Shown one piece after another: positions 32,695-40,489 of a DNA stretch of 64,000 nt (the first letter of the stretch is position 1; each line of letters starts with the position of its first letter). Below the pieces are notes generated by a model that was given only the letters and a program-made list of their open reading frames with translations, did no database searches and was not told the origin of the DNA. Source of the stretch: Bacillota bacterium (GTDB lineage Bacteria > Bacillota > Clostridia > Christensenellales > SZUA-584); contig JAEWRI010000034.1 of NCBI GenBank assembly GCA_023460085.1, forward strand, positions 49,244-113,243, in the 5' to 3' direction. Made by a program: the position numbers and the translations under genes.

Positions 32695-33636
32695 TCAGCT
32701 GACGCGGCGTGCGCCCATATACAGGTTTGTCCAATAGGTACTGAGGGTGCTGACCATCACCTTGGCCTGTCCGGACGAAGCGTGTACGAACTGGTTGTTC
32801 CCAATGTAGATGCCCATGTGCGTGATGCTGCTGCTCGTCTCGGAGCGGAAGAAGATGAGATCCCCCTTCTGCAGATTGGAGAAGCTGATCGACGCCCATG
32901 CGGAATACGTGAAGTATGCCGCGGCGGACATGCGTGTGGCGGAGTATCCTGCCTGCGTCACCGCGTAATACGCGAGACCGGAGCAGTCAAACGTGGTCGG
33001 ACCCTGGGTGCCCAGCACGTAGGATTTACCCACTTGATTCAGCGCGATCTCTGCGATAGCGCTGGTGGAAGCGCTGGAGCTGCTGCTGACCGTACTGGCG
33101 GCGCTGACGCTGCCCGAAAATACCTTGTTATGCGTAGCCGGTCCCGCGACGCCGTCCGCCGTAAGGCCGGTGGCCTGCTGGAAGCTCAGTACCGCGGCGC
33201 GGGTAACGCTGCCGTAGTATCCCGTGCCCGTGCCGGAGAAGTACCCCAGCGCTTTGAGCTTCAGCTGAAGCGCTTTCACCGCTTCGCCGGAGCTGCCCAA
33301 CTTCAGCACCATGGATTTGGCGCCGGAGGAATAGAGCACGGTCTGCGTTTTGCTTCCCGCGATGCCATCCGCTGTAAGGCCGCTTGCCTGCTGGAAACGC
33401 GTGACGGCGGTTTTGGTGGCGCTGCCGTAGTAGCCTGTAGCGCCGGAATAATCGAGATAGCCGAGCTCCAGCAGTCTCTCCTGAAGCTCGGTGACTTCGC
33501 TGCCCGAACTGCCCAGTTTGAGCACAGAGCTTGCCGCCAATGCTGTGGTTGGCATTACCGATGCCAGCAGTAATACTGCGCAGAGCACCGCGACGGCAAT
33601 TCGAAGCGTTTTTGGGTTTCGTGTCATCGTTTTCAT
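32695..33636 (-). CDS. Secreted NlpC/P60 peptidoglycan endopeptidase with two peptidoglycan-binding domains
   Basis: 313 residues. A signal peptide ends near ALAA (about residue 34). Two PG_binding_1 domains follow (LKLGSSGSEVTELQERLLELGYL ... FQQASGLTADGIAG, and LKLGSSGEAVKALQLKLKALGYF ... FQQATGLTADGVAG). After a Ser-rich linker comes the NlpC/P60 cysteine peptidase with Cys in TTFDCSGLAYYA, His in ITHMGIYIGN and a third polar residue in FVHASSG. It cleaves stem-peptide bonds in the wall, for growth or remodelling. It is preceded by its own promoter and GGAGG. Confidence 0.93.
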   Translation of the reverse strand: MKTMTRNPKTLRIAVAVLCAVLLLASVMPTTALAASSVLKLGSSGSEVTELQERLLELGYLDYSGATGYYGSATKTAVTRFQQASGLTADGIAGSKTQTVLYSSGAKSMVLKLGSSGEAVKALQLKLKALGYFSGTGTGYYGSVTRAAVLSFQQATGLTADGVAGPATHNKVFSGSVSAASTVSSSSSASTSAIAEIALNQVGKSYVLGTQGPTTFDCSGLAYYAVTQAGYSATRMSAAAYFTYSAWASISFSNLQKGDLIFFRSETSSSITHMGIYIGNNQFVHASSGQAKVMVSTLSTYWTNLYMGARRVS

Positions 33637-33660
33637 CTGCGTACCTCCTGTGTAGTATCA

Positions 33661-33690
33661 ATTATACAGGAAGCATGTTCGCCGGCTCAA
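33661..33690 (-). promoter_or_regulatory. Probable sigma-A promoter of the NlpC/P60 gene
   Basis: Read on the minus strand: TTGAGC (33685-33690), 18 bases, TATAAT (33661-33666), about 25 bases before the start codon at 33636. Confidence 0.6.
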
Positions 33691-33863
33691 AAAAACCGGG
33701 CCGTTTTAGGCGCGATAAGCCATGTTTGAAAGATATACATTACGAATATGTTACGGAATAATTACTTTTTTGCGCGTATGCGCTCTGATACATGGTTACG
33801 CCCGCTTAATATATGGACAAATTGAGCAATAATGGGCGAACAGGAAATCGTACCATAAAACAA
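33691..33863. other. Gene-free spacer
   Basis: AT-rich spacer between the NlpC/P60 promoter and the rubrerythrin terminator. The whole gene-free gap is 33637-33948. I see no gene, RNA or repeat in it beyond those two sites. Confidence 0.5.
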
Positions 33864-33884
33864 CCCCGGCAGCTTTTGCCGGGG
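33864..33884 (-). terminator. Intrinsic terminator of the oxygen-defence operon
   Basis: On the minus strand CCCCGGCA pairs with TGCCGGGG around a five-base loop and is followed by a T-rich stretch (TTGTTTTATG). It lies about 65 bases past the rubrerythrin stop. Confidence 0.75.
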
Positions 33885-33948
33885 CTGTGCGTATATGTAG
33901 TGTCAATATAGTACCAACTGTGGTGTTAATATGGTATAAACTTGGATA

Positions 33949-34485
33949 TTAATACGCTTTGGTATAGAGCTCGAAGTACGCCTTCTCATGTGCGCAGACG
34001 GGGCATTTCTTGGGCGCTTCCTTGCCGACGAAGCGATGACCGCAATTGGAGCACTTCCATTCCACCGGCTCGTCCCGCTTGAACACCTCGCCGCTTTCCA
34101 CATTGGCCATCAGCCCCTTATAGCGAGCCTCGTGATTTTTTTCAATCGCGGCTACGCCTTCAAACAGGAACGCGATGTCGTCAAAGCCCTCTTCGCGGGC
34201 TTCCTTTGCCATGCGCGGATACATTTCGCTCCATTCGCCGTTTTCTCCGGCGGCGGCGGTTTTCAGATTCTCCACAGTGTCACCGATTCCCGCAAACAGC
34301 TTATACCACAGCTCTGCGTGCTCCTTCTCGTTGCCCGCGGTTTCGGTAAAGAAGTTGGATATCTGCACGTATCCCTCGCTTTTCGCCTTGGAGGCGAAGA
34401 AGGTATACTTGTTGCGCGCCATGGATTCGCCCGCAAACGCTTCCATCAAATTCTGCTCTGTCTTTGTTCCCTTCAAATTTTTCAT
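33949..34485 (-). CDS. rbr: Rubrerythrin
   Basis: 178-residue non-heme diiron peroxidase that reduces H2O2 in anaerobes. The N-terminal four-helix bundle carries diiron ligands in MEAFAGESMARNKYTFF, ETAGNEKEHAE and the later EGVAAIEKNHEARY. The C-terminal rubredoxin-like domain has CSNCGH and CPVCAH for one Fe. ATG 34485 is preceded by AAAGGAGAGG. Last gene of a three-gene operon after the PerR-like and superoxide reductase genes; together they turn superoxide to peroxide and peroxide to water without making oxygen. Confidence 0.95.
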   Translation of the reverse strand: MKNLKGTKTEQNLMEAFAGESMARNKYTFFASKAKSEGYVQISNFFTETAGNEKEHAELWYKLFAGIGDTVENLKTAAAGENGEWSEMYPRMAKEAREEGFDDIAFLFEGVAAIEKNHEARYKGLMANVESGEVFKRDEPVEWKCSNCGHRFVGKEAPKKCPVCAHEKAYFELYTKAY

Positions 34486-34517
34486 GATACCTCTCCTTTT
34501 CAAATGATATTCTGCTG

Positions 34518-34898
34518 TCAGGCCTTCCAAAGACCGTGGATGTTGCAATACTCGTATACCGCCTCAATGTCGCTGCTCTGTACCGCAAACTCGGCTTCGG
34601 GAGCGCCCGCCGGGTCAAGTTTGGCGCGGCAGCGCTTGCCGCTCTTCAGCACGACTTCAATGAAAGCGATGTGATGTTCCGGGGTCATCGGATGCGGCGC
34701 GCTGCCGACCTTGATGAGCGTAGATGCGCCCTTGGCTTCGATCACCGGTACGTGTTTTTCCTTGCTTGCGTCCGTGGTATTGGCATTGAGAAGCTTCATA
34801 GGCTGTCCGCAGCACACCAGTGTGGGCGCTCCGGGATACACCACGGATACGACGTGGCCGCAAAGCTCGCAATGATAAAAATCTCCATAGTTCGTCAT
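34518..34898 (-). CDS. dfx: Desulfoferrodoxin-type superoxide reductase
   Basis: 126 residues. The N-terminal desulforedoxin centre uses FYHCELCGH and VCCGQPM (four Cys, about 10, 13, 29, 30). The catalytic centre uses KEKHVPV, the TPEHHIAFIE His pair and the C-terminal CNIHGLW (Cys axial ligand and His). It reduces superoxide to peroxide using electrons from rubredoxin. Having both Fe centres makes it the two-iron class. It lies 18 bases downstream of the PerR-like gene and 32 upstream of rubrerythrin. Confidence 0.95.
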   Translation of the reverse strand: MTNYGDFYHCELCGHVVSVVYPGAPTLVCCGQPMKLLNANTTDASKEKHVPVIEAKGASTLIKVGSAPHPMTPEHHIAFIEVVLKSGKRCRAKLDPAGAPEAEFAVQSSDIEAVYEYCNIHGLWKA

Positions 34899-34916
34899 GA
34901 TATCACCCTTTCTTTA

Positions 34917-35330
34917 TTAATGGTTATTTGGTTCTGCCTTCAGGCAGTTTTTGCAGACGCCGTAGTAGGTCACGCTGCAGCCCTCTACGCTGTGCTGACA
35001 GTGCTGAATTTCTGAAAGCGCCGCGCGCACCATTGCCCCGGGACTCACGTCGTAGACCTCGCCGCATTTACGGCAGAAAAAATGGGAGTGGGGCATAGTA
35101 TTGCCGTCGTACCTGTCAAACGTATTGCCGCAGGAAAGCCGCTGCAGCTCACCCTCCCGCTCCAGTATGCCCAGGTTTCTGTAAACCGTGCTGAAACTGA
35201 GGTTCGGGAAACAGGGCTTCATCTGTTCATAGAGCCATAGTGCATTGGGATGCGTATTCGTGGACCGGAGCAGTTCCAGCATATATTTCCGCTGCTGCGT
35301 ATTCCGTACCTGCACCTTGTCAGCGTTCAC
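34917..35330 (-). CDS. Fur-family peroxide regulator, PerR-like
   Basis: 137 residues. The winged helix is LELLRSTNTHPNALWLYEQM ... LSFSTVYRNLGILEREGEL. The dimer domain has FDRYDGNTMPHSHFFCRKCGEVYDV and a second CxxC (VCKNCLK), giving the four-Cys structural zinc site. Genomic context with superoxide reductase and rubrerythrin, and the His/Asp-rich regulatory site (HPNALW, FDRYD, PHSH), favour PerR over an iron-uptake Fur. It probably represses its own operon; see the palindrome in its promoter. The start is ATG 35330; the preceding AGAGAGG is a fair ribosome binding site. Confidence 0.88.
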   Translation of the reverse strand: MNADKVQVRNTQQRKYMLELLRSTNTHPNALWLYEQMKPCFPNLSFSTVYRNLGILEREGELQRLSCGNTFDRYDGNTMPHSHFFCRKCGEVYDVSPGAMVRAALSEIQHCQHSVEGCSVTYYGVCKNCLKAEPNNH

Positions 35331-35344
35331 AGTGCGCCTCTCTT

Positions 35345-35363
35345 ATTCGTAATAGTTACGAAT
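35345..35363 (-). promoter_or_regulatory. Perfect 19-bp palindrome, candidate PerR operator
   Basis: ATTCGTAA (35345-35352), TAG, TTACGAAT (35356-35363) form a perfect inverted repeat with a three-base centre, placed just downstream of the -10 box of the PerR-like operon. Spacing and AT-richness resemble Fur/PerR boxes, although the inner CG differs from the Bacillus PerR consensus. Confidence 0.6.
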
Positions 35364-35365
35364 TG

Positions 35366-35394
35366 ATAGTAGCACTTGCCACATATGTTGTCAA
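35366..35394 (-). promoter_or_regulatory. Sigma-A promoter of the oxygen-defence operon
   Basis: Read on the minus strand: perfect TTGACA (35389-35394), 17 bases, TACTAT (35366-35371), about 36 bases before the start codon and directly abutting the palindrome. Confidence 0.75.
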
Positions 35395-35447
35395 CCCATA
35401 ATATAAAAAATTTACATGATTCCGGCCATGAAGGGGTGTGTGAATAT

Positions 35448-35475
35448 TTGCGTAAAGAGGGTTTTATGGTATTAT
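35448..35475 (+). promoter_or_regulatory. Possible promoter of the clostripain-like gene
   Basis: TTGCGT (35448-35453), 16 bases, TATTAT (35470-35475), 45 bases before ATG 35520. Confidence 0.45.
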
Positions 35476-35519
35476 TGCGGTAAGCACTGTTTGGCGCCGA
35501 AGCGCCTGAAGGAGAGGCT

Positions 35520-37508
35520 ATGCATACAAAGAAGGTCGTCGCGATTTCCGTACTTTTGATATTGCTGCTTTCAGGGTGTACCCGGAAAGCATTCAACAAC
35601 GAGAATGTGGCTTTCTTTGGTACTGAGGCGCCAACGGCTGCTCCCGTTTCCACGCCTTCCGCCGCGCCTGTTGTATCGCTTCCTCCTGTCCAGTCGTCCG
35701 GCGACGTCTGGACGGTGATGATTTACCTGAATGGCTCGGACCTTGAGAGCGAAAATGGCGAAGCGACGAGAAACCTGCAGAGCCTTTTAAGCGTGCACAT
35801 TCCTGATAATATCCGCGTACTCGTCTATACCGGAGGCACCAAGGACTGGGATTACAGCGGAATCGACGCCAGCCAGAATCAGATCTGGCTTGTACAGGAC
35901 GGCGGCCTCGTGCTGCTGCAGGACATGGGCAAAAAGAGCATCGGCCTTTCCGCCACGCTGGCGGAATTTCTGACCTTTGGGCAGACCTGCGCGCCCTACG
36001 ATAAAAAAGCCCTCATCCTTTGGGATCATGGCGGCGGCAGCGTGATGGGCTTTGGCTCGGATGAATGGTTCGGATATGACGGACTGTACCTCTACGAGCT
36101 TGCGGATGCGATGGAGGCCAGCTACGACGGCACGCCTTTCGATCTCATCGGATTCGACGCGTGTCTGATGGCCAGTGTGGAGACAGCCAGCGTGCTGGCA
36201 CCCTACGCCAGAACGATGGTTGCTTCGGAGGAGGTGGAGCCGGGCGGCGGCTGGGATTACCGCTCCGCATTCAACCAGCTTTCCCTGAAGCCCGAAATGA
36301 CGGGCGAGGAATTGGGTATTTCCATTACCGACAGCTATTACGACAAGTACAAATATACACCTACAGAAGGCTACATCACCTGCTCAGTCATAGACCTTGA
36401 AAAGCTGCCTGTGCTGGAGCAGAGCCTCGGCGACTTTTCAGAAGGGCTCTCTGGCGCCATTGTGCAGCCCACCTCCATGCAGACGCTGTCCTCTGCGCGG
36501 CAGAACGCGGAAAGCTATGGTGATGACGGCGGAAGTTCCTTTGATATGATAGACCTTTACAGCTTTGTAGAGCAGCAGCCGAGTGCTGATGTATCGGCAG
36601 CGGAAGCGCTGAAAACCGCCATTGAGGACGCAGTGGTATACGAGGTCAGCGGTTCTCAGCGTATCTATTCATATGGATTGTCCGTTTATTTTCCCTTCGT
36701 CGAAAAGGATTATTTTGACTACAGCCTGAATATTTACGAAAAGCTCGATTTTTGTCCGGAATACCAGCAGTTTATCGCGGACTTTGCCGCGTGCATCACC
36801 GATGAAACGTATACTGCGGAGGTGCCTGAGTACACGGAAACGGACGTGTTTGAGGTGCCCGACATCGGTCAGGACGAGGACTTCAGTGAAGTGGGTTCGT
36901 ATTATGTGGAGCTGACCGACGAACAGCTGGACTATCTGGGCTACGTGTACTGCACGCTCGGGTGGTATCTTGACGACGGCACGCTGATCGATCTCGGCGA
37001 CGACAGCGACCTTTCGTATGACGCGGAAACCAATACCATTCGCGACGACTTTGACGGCGGATGGACGGGCATCGGCGATCAGCCGGTGGCACTGTATATA
37101 CTGGAAGAGACAGAGGATTATCTCCTCTACAACATCCCCATACTTTACAACGGTCAGCGGGCGGTGATCAAATGCGCCTGGGTATGGGACGACACCTATG
37201 ATGAGAACGGCTACTATGTGGTGAACGGCGTTTTCCTGACCAACGACGAATACTCTGTTCCCGATACGCGCATGGAGGTTACGGTGGCTGTGGGCGATAC
37301 GGTGACGCCCATCTACAACACTATCTCCGCGCCGGACGGCTACGAAGGCTACTGGGAGGGCACGTCTATCACGTTGGGTGCGGACGGCCTTTCCGTTGAG
37401 CTCATCTGGCTGCCCGACGGCACATATCAGTACGGCTTCAAGTTCATCGATATCTACGGCTATATCCATTATTCCGAACTGGTGGATATTCCGGTAAGCA
37501 ACAGCTGA
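35520..37508 (+). CDS. Clostripain-like (C11) cysteine peptidase lipoprotein
   Basis: 662 residues. A lipoprotein signal with lipobox LLLSGC (Cys near 20) leads to a Ala/Pro/Thr-rich linker, then the peptidase domain. WTVMIYLNGSDLES opens the fold, KKALILWDHGGGS carries the catalytic His, and LIGFDACLMASVE carries the catalytic Cys. Family members cut after Arg or Lys and are often self-activating. The C-terminal ~250 residues form a beta-rich domain (EVPDIGQDEDFSE, VYCTLGWYLDDGT) of unknown role. It is expected on the outer face of the membrane. GGAGAGG before ATG 35520 supports the start. It is a single-gene unit with a shared terminator. Confidence 0.9.
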   Translation: MHTKKVVAISVLLILLLSGCTRKAFNNENVAFFGTEAPTAAPVSTPSAAPVVSLPPVQSSGDVWTVMIYLNGSDLESENGEATRNLQSLLSVHIPDNIRVLVYTGGTKDWDYSGIDASQNQIWLVQDGGLVLLQDMGKKSIGLSATLAEFLTFGQTCAPYDKKALILWDHGGGSVMGFGSDEWFGYDGLYLYELADAMEASYDGTPFDLIGFDACLMASVETASVLAPYARTMVASEEVEPGGGWDYRSAFNQLSLKPEMTGEELGISITDSYYDKYKYTPTEGYITCSVIDLEKLPVLEQSLGDFSEGLSGAIVQPTSMQTLSSARQNAESYGDDGGSSFDMIDLYSFVEQQPSADVSAAEALKTAIEDAVVYEVSGSQRIYSYGLSVYFPFVEKDYFDYSLNIYEKLDFCPEYQQFIADFAACITDETYTAEVPEYTETDVFEVPDIGQDEDFSEVGSYYVELTDEQLDYLGYVYCTLGWYLDDGTLIDLGDDSDLSYDAETNTIRDDFDGGWTGIGDQPVALYILEETEDYLLYNIPILYNGQRAVIKCAWVWDDTYDENGYYVVNGVFLTNDEYSVPDTRMEVTVAVGDTVTPIYNTISAPDGYEGYWEGTSITLGADGLSVELIWLPDGTYQYGFKFIDIYGYIHYSELVDIPVSNS

Positions 37509-37540
37509 CAAGGGATACCATATTGCCTTAATGAATCAAA

Positions 37541-37570
37541 AAACGCCGGTTATTATACAGCCGGCGTTTT
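37541..37570. terminator. Bidirectional terminator between the C11 peptidase and OsmC genes
   Basis: AAACGCCGG (37541-37549) pairs with CCGGCGTTT (37561-37569), with A and T runs on the two flanks, so it works in both directions for the convergent genes. Confidence 0.85.
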
Positions 37571-37586
37571 CCATTGCGAAGCAGGG

Positions 37587-38012
37587 CTAAGGGCGGACGA
37601 TTTCGAACGTTATCTCCAGCGGCACCGTCGACTTGATCATCGCTACTACGGGGCACAGCGTCTCCTCCGCTTTTTTCAGCATACCGCGCATATCATTATC
37701 CGTGATATCGCCGGAGGTTATGCGCACGTGAAGCCGGATTTTCTCGAACAGGGTGGGGTGCGTTTCCCGCCGGTCCCCTTCGGCGGATACCGTCATGCCT
37801 TCCACGCTGCGTTTCATTGTTTTGGCAAGAAACTGCACCGTGCCGCCGAGGCATGCAGAGAGGCTCACCAGAAACAATTGCAGCGGCGTAAAGCCCTGCC
37901 CGTCACCGTAGGGCGGCACATAGTCGGTCATCACCGTGTTGCCGCCTGCTTCACCCAGAAACATCATCTTGTCATTTTTCAGCTCCGCCGTGGCCGTCAG
38001 CATGGTTCCCAT
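37587..38012 (-). CDS. OsmC/Ohr family protein
   Basis: 141 residues with the two conserved cysteines of the OsmC fold: SLSACLGGTVQF near 54 and AEETLCPVVAM near 120, plus the TPLQLFLVSL segment before the first. The Cys pair reduces organic or fatty-acid hydroperoxides in characterised members. GGAGC seven bases upstream supports ATG 38012. It is a single gene converging on the peptidase. Which of the OsmC subgroups it belongs to is not decided. Confidence 0.88.
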   Translation of the reverse strand: MGTMLTATAELKNDKMMFLGEAGGNTVMTDYVPPYGDGQGFTPLQLFLVSLSACLGGTVQFLAKTMKRSVEGMTVSAEGDRRETHPTLFEKIRLHVRITSGDITDNDMRGMLKKAEETLCPVVAMIKSTVPLEITFEIVRP

Positions 38013-38134
38013 ATGATAAGCTCCTTTTTATATTATGATCAAAATTCAAACCGTCTGCCGCAATGCGGGCGGAACTGCAAAGAAACCCGCAGATACAGCA
38101 ATGGATACGTTGACCGAGAGTATATTTCACCGCG

Positions 38135-38518
38135 TTAAAGCGATACGGTTCCGCCGTGCTGCGCGTCCAGAAAGAGCTTTTTGACAGCCTCCATGCCGCC
38201 CAGTATTTCCTCACGCGGAAACGATGCACGATTCAGCGTTTCGTCGCTAAGACCCTGAAGATCCCTGTAGAACTGAACGGCAACCTCTGCGTTTTGCGCC
38301 GCAGGGTCCTGTTCCAGGGCTTCAAAAAGCAGATCCTCCGCTTCGTTCAGTTTCCGATCGGCAATCAGGCTCGTCAGCCGGTGGTACAGCAAGCCGCTGG
38401 CGGATATGCCGCCCTGCCCGTCGATGATTTCAATGGTTCTTTCCTTATGAAATATAACCTTTCCGAGGAACGCAGTCAGGTTTTCAATCTGCCGCAGTAT
38501 ATAATCGTTTTCAAACAT
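38135..38518 (-). CDS. Conserved protein of the DUF6483 type, function unknown
   Basis: 127 residues, all helical by appearance: MFENDYILRQIENLTAFLGKV at the start, then a TPR-like segment (ISASGLLYHRLTSLIADRKLNEAEDLLFEALEQDP) and a C-terminal helix. The name DUF6483 is from memory. It is probably cytoplasmic. Its start overlaps the ligA stop by eight bases, making it the last gene of the FAH-yerC-pcrA-ligA cluster, but no link to DNA repair can be read from its sequence. Confidence 0.7.
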   Translation of the reverse strand: MFENDYILRQIENLTAFLGKVIFHKERTIEIIDGQGGISASGLLYHRLTSLIADRKLNEAEDLLFEALEQDPAAQNAEVAVQFYRDLQGLSDETLNRASFPREEILGGMEAVKKLFLDAQHGGTVSL

Positions 38519-40478
38519 GACTGCTTACCATTTCGTCGAACTGTGCCTCACTGATAACGGAGACGCCCAGCGCGCGTGCCTTGTCGAGCTTGCTGCCCGC
38601 GGCCTCACCCGCCAGCACATAGTCCGTATTTTTGCTGACCGAGGAAGACACCTCGCCGCCGAGGCGCTCGATGATGTCGGAAGCCTCCTTGCGCGTATAC
38701 TTCTCCAGCGTGCCGGTGAGCACGACTTTTTTGCCGGAAAGCGGCGTATCGCTGCGCGCGGTCTTTTCCGCGGCGGGGGAGACGCCCGCCTCCAGCAAGC
38801 GCGTCACGATGCGGCGCGCGCGCTCGTTGGCGAAGAACTCCGCGAGGTTTTGCGCGATGATGGGACCTACGCCTTCGATGGAAAGAAAATCTTCCCCGCC
38901 CGCGGACATCAGCGCCTCCACGCTGCCGAAGCGCGCTGCGAGGTCCTTTGCGGTCTTGCTGCCCACGCCGGGAATTCCCAGCGCATAGATGAAGCTGCCC
39001 AGCGGACGCGTCTTGCTCTGCTCTATGGCACGGCGCAGGTTGTCGGTTTTCTTTTCGCCGAAACGGTACAGCGTTTTAACGCGTTCGTAGTCGAGATAGT
39101 ATAAGTCGGACACATCCGAAAGCCCTAACTCGTCGTAGAAGGTTTCGGCCGTCTTGTCGGAAAACGTGGTGATGTCCATGGCGTCTCTTGAGGCGAAGTG
39201 CGCCAGCGCGCGTGTCAGCTGCGGGCGGCACACCAGCGCGTTCTCGCAGAACAGGTGCGCTCCGCGTTCCGTCACGGGCGAGCCGCACGCAGGGCATTCG
39301 GCAGGAGGCTCCACTTCTCGCGCGTCCGCTGGGCATTCCGCTACGCCCATGACCTCCGGGATGACGTCGCCGGAGCGCCGCAGAAAAACGCGGCAGCCCA
39401 CTTTAAGCCCCTTTCGGCGGATATCGCCGATATTGTTCAGCGTCGCTTTGGAGACCGTGACGCCGGCGATGTCCACCGGCTCCAGCATCGCGGCGGGCGT
39501 CAGCTTGCCGGTGCGGCCCACCTGCCACACGACGTCTCTCAGTTCCGTGGTCTTCTCCTCGGCGGGGAATTTGTACGCGACGGCCCAGCGCGGGAACTTC
39601 TGCGTGAAGCCCAGTTCCTGCCGCGTCGCGAAGGAATCGATTTTGATGACCGCGCCGTCGATGAGGTAATCCAGCCCGCTGCGCGAGTGCTGCGCCTCTT
39701 CAATGCAGCGCAGGGCCTCGTCCAGGCTTTCCGCCGTGCGGACGAATTCGCTGACCGGGAAATGATTTTCGCGCAGGAAGGCCAGCATCTCGGTGTGCGT
39801 CTCGAAGGGAGCGCCGTCCTTATGGCCCACGCCGTAGCAGAACAGACTGAGGCTGCGACGCGCGGTTTCGGCGGGATCGAGGTTCCTCAGCGCGCCCGCC
39901 GCGGCGTTGCGCGCATTCTTCAGCGGCTCGTCCGCTGTTTCGTTATACGCCTCCAGCGCGGAGAGCCGCATGATGCCCTCGCCCTGTACCTCCAGCAGGC
40001 CGGTAAAGGGAATGCGAAGCGGTACGCTCTTAATCGTCATCACCTGCGCGGTGATTACCTCGCCCGTGACACCGTCGCCGCGCGTGGCGGCGGAAACCAG
40101 CAGTCCGCCGTTGTAGCGCAGGTTGACGGTGAGCCCGTCCAGCTTGTATTCCACCACGTATCGAAACGCGTCGTCCGAAAACTTACGCGCGCGCGCTTCC
40201 CACGCAAGGAGTTCCTCCGCGCTGCGCACCTTATCCAGGCTGTACAGCGGCGCGAGATGGGTTTGCTTCTCGAAGCCGGGCAGCACCTCGCCGCCCACGC
40301 GCCGTGTGGGGGAATCCGCACGAACATAGCCCGTTTCGGCTTCCAGCTTTTCCAGCTCGTCATAGAGCGCGTCGTACTCCGCGTCGCTGACCGAAGGGTC
40401 GTCGAGCGTATAGTAGCGGTACATGTGCTTCGTGAGTTCTTCCACCAGCGCGTCGATACGCGGTTTCCTGTCTTCCAT
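38511..40478 (-). CDS. ligA: NAD+-dependent DNA ligase LigA
   Basis: Seals nicks in replication and repair. 655 residues, normal length. The N-terminal Ia domain binds NAD+ (YYTLDDPSVSDAEYDALYDEL). The adenylation domain has the active lysine in EYKLDGLTVNLRY (about 115). The OB fold and the four-Cys zinc finger follow (ECPACGSP ... CENALVC), then helix-hairpin-helix repeats (ALGIPGVGSKTAKDLA) and a BRCT domain (PLSGKKVVLTGTLEKYTRKEA) to the end. The next upstream gene, pcrA, ends 11 bases before it, so the two are co-transcribed. Confidence 0.97.
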   Translation of the reverse strand: MEDRKPRIDALVEELTKHMYRYYTLDDPSVSDAEYDALYDELEKLEAETGYVRADSPTRRVGGEVLPGFEKQTHLAPLYSLDKVRSAEELLAWEARARKFSDDAFRYVVEYKLDGLTVNLRYNGGLLVSAATRGDGVTGEVITAQVMTIKSVPLRIPFTGLLEVQGEGIMRLSALEAYNETADEPLKNARNAAAGALRNLDPAETARRSLSLFCYGVGHKDGAPFETHTEMLAFLRENHFPVSEFVRTAESLDEALRCIEEAQHSRSGLDYLIDGAVIKIDSFATRQELGFTQKFPRWAVAYKFPAEEKTTELRDVVWQVGRTGKLTPAAMLEPVDIAGVTVSKATLNNIGDIRRKGLKVGCRVFLRRSGDVIPEVMGVAECPADAREVEPPAECPACGSPVTERGAHLFCENALVCRPQLTRALAHFASRDAMDITTFSDKTAETFYDELGLSDVSDLYYLDYERVKTLYRFGEKKTDNLRRAIEQSKTRPLGSFIYALGIPGVGSKTAKDLAARFGSVEALMSAGGEDFLSIEGVGPIIAQNLAEFFANERARRIVTRLLEAGVSPAAEKTARSDTPLSGKKVVLTGTLEKYTRKEASDIIERLGGEVSSSVSKNTDYVLAGEAAGSKLDKARALGVSVISEAQFDEMVSSHV

Positions 40479-40489
40479 GGCCTTTTTCC

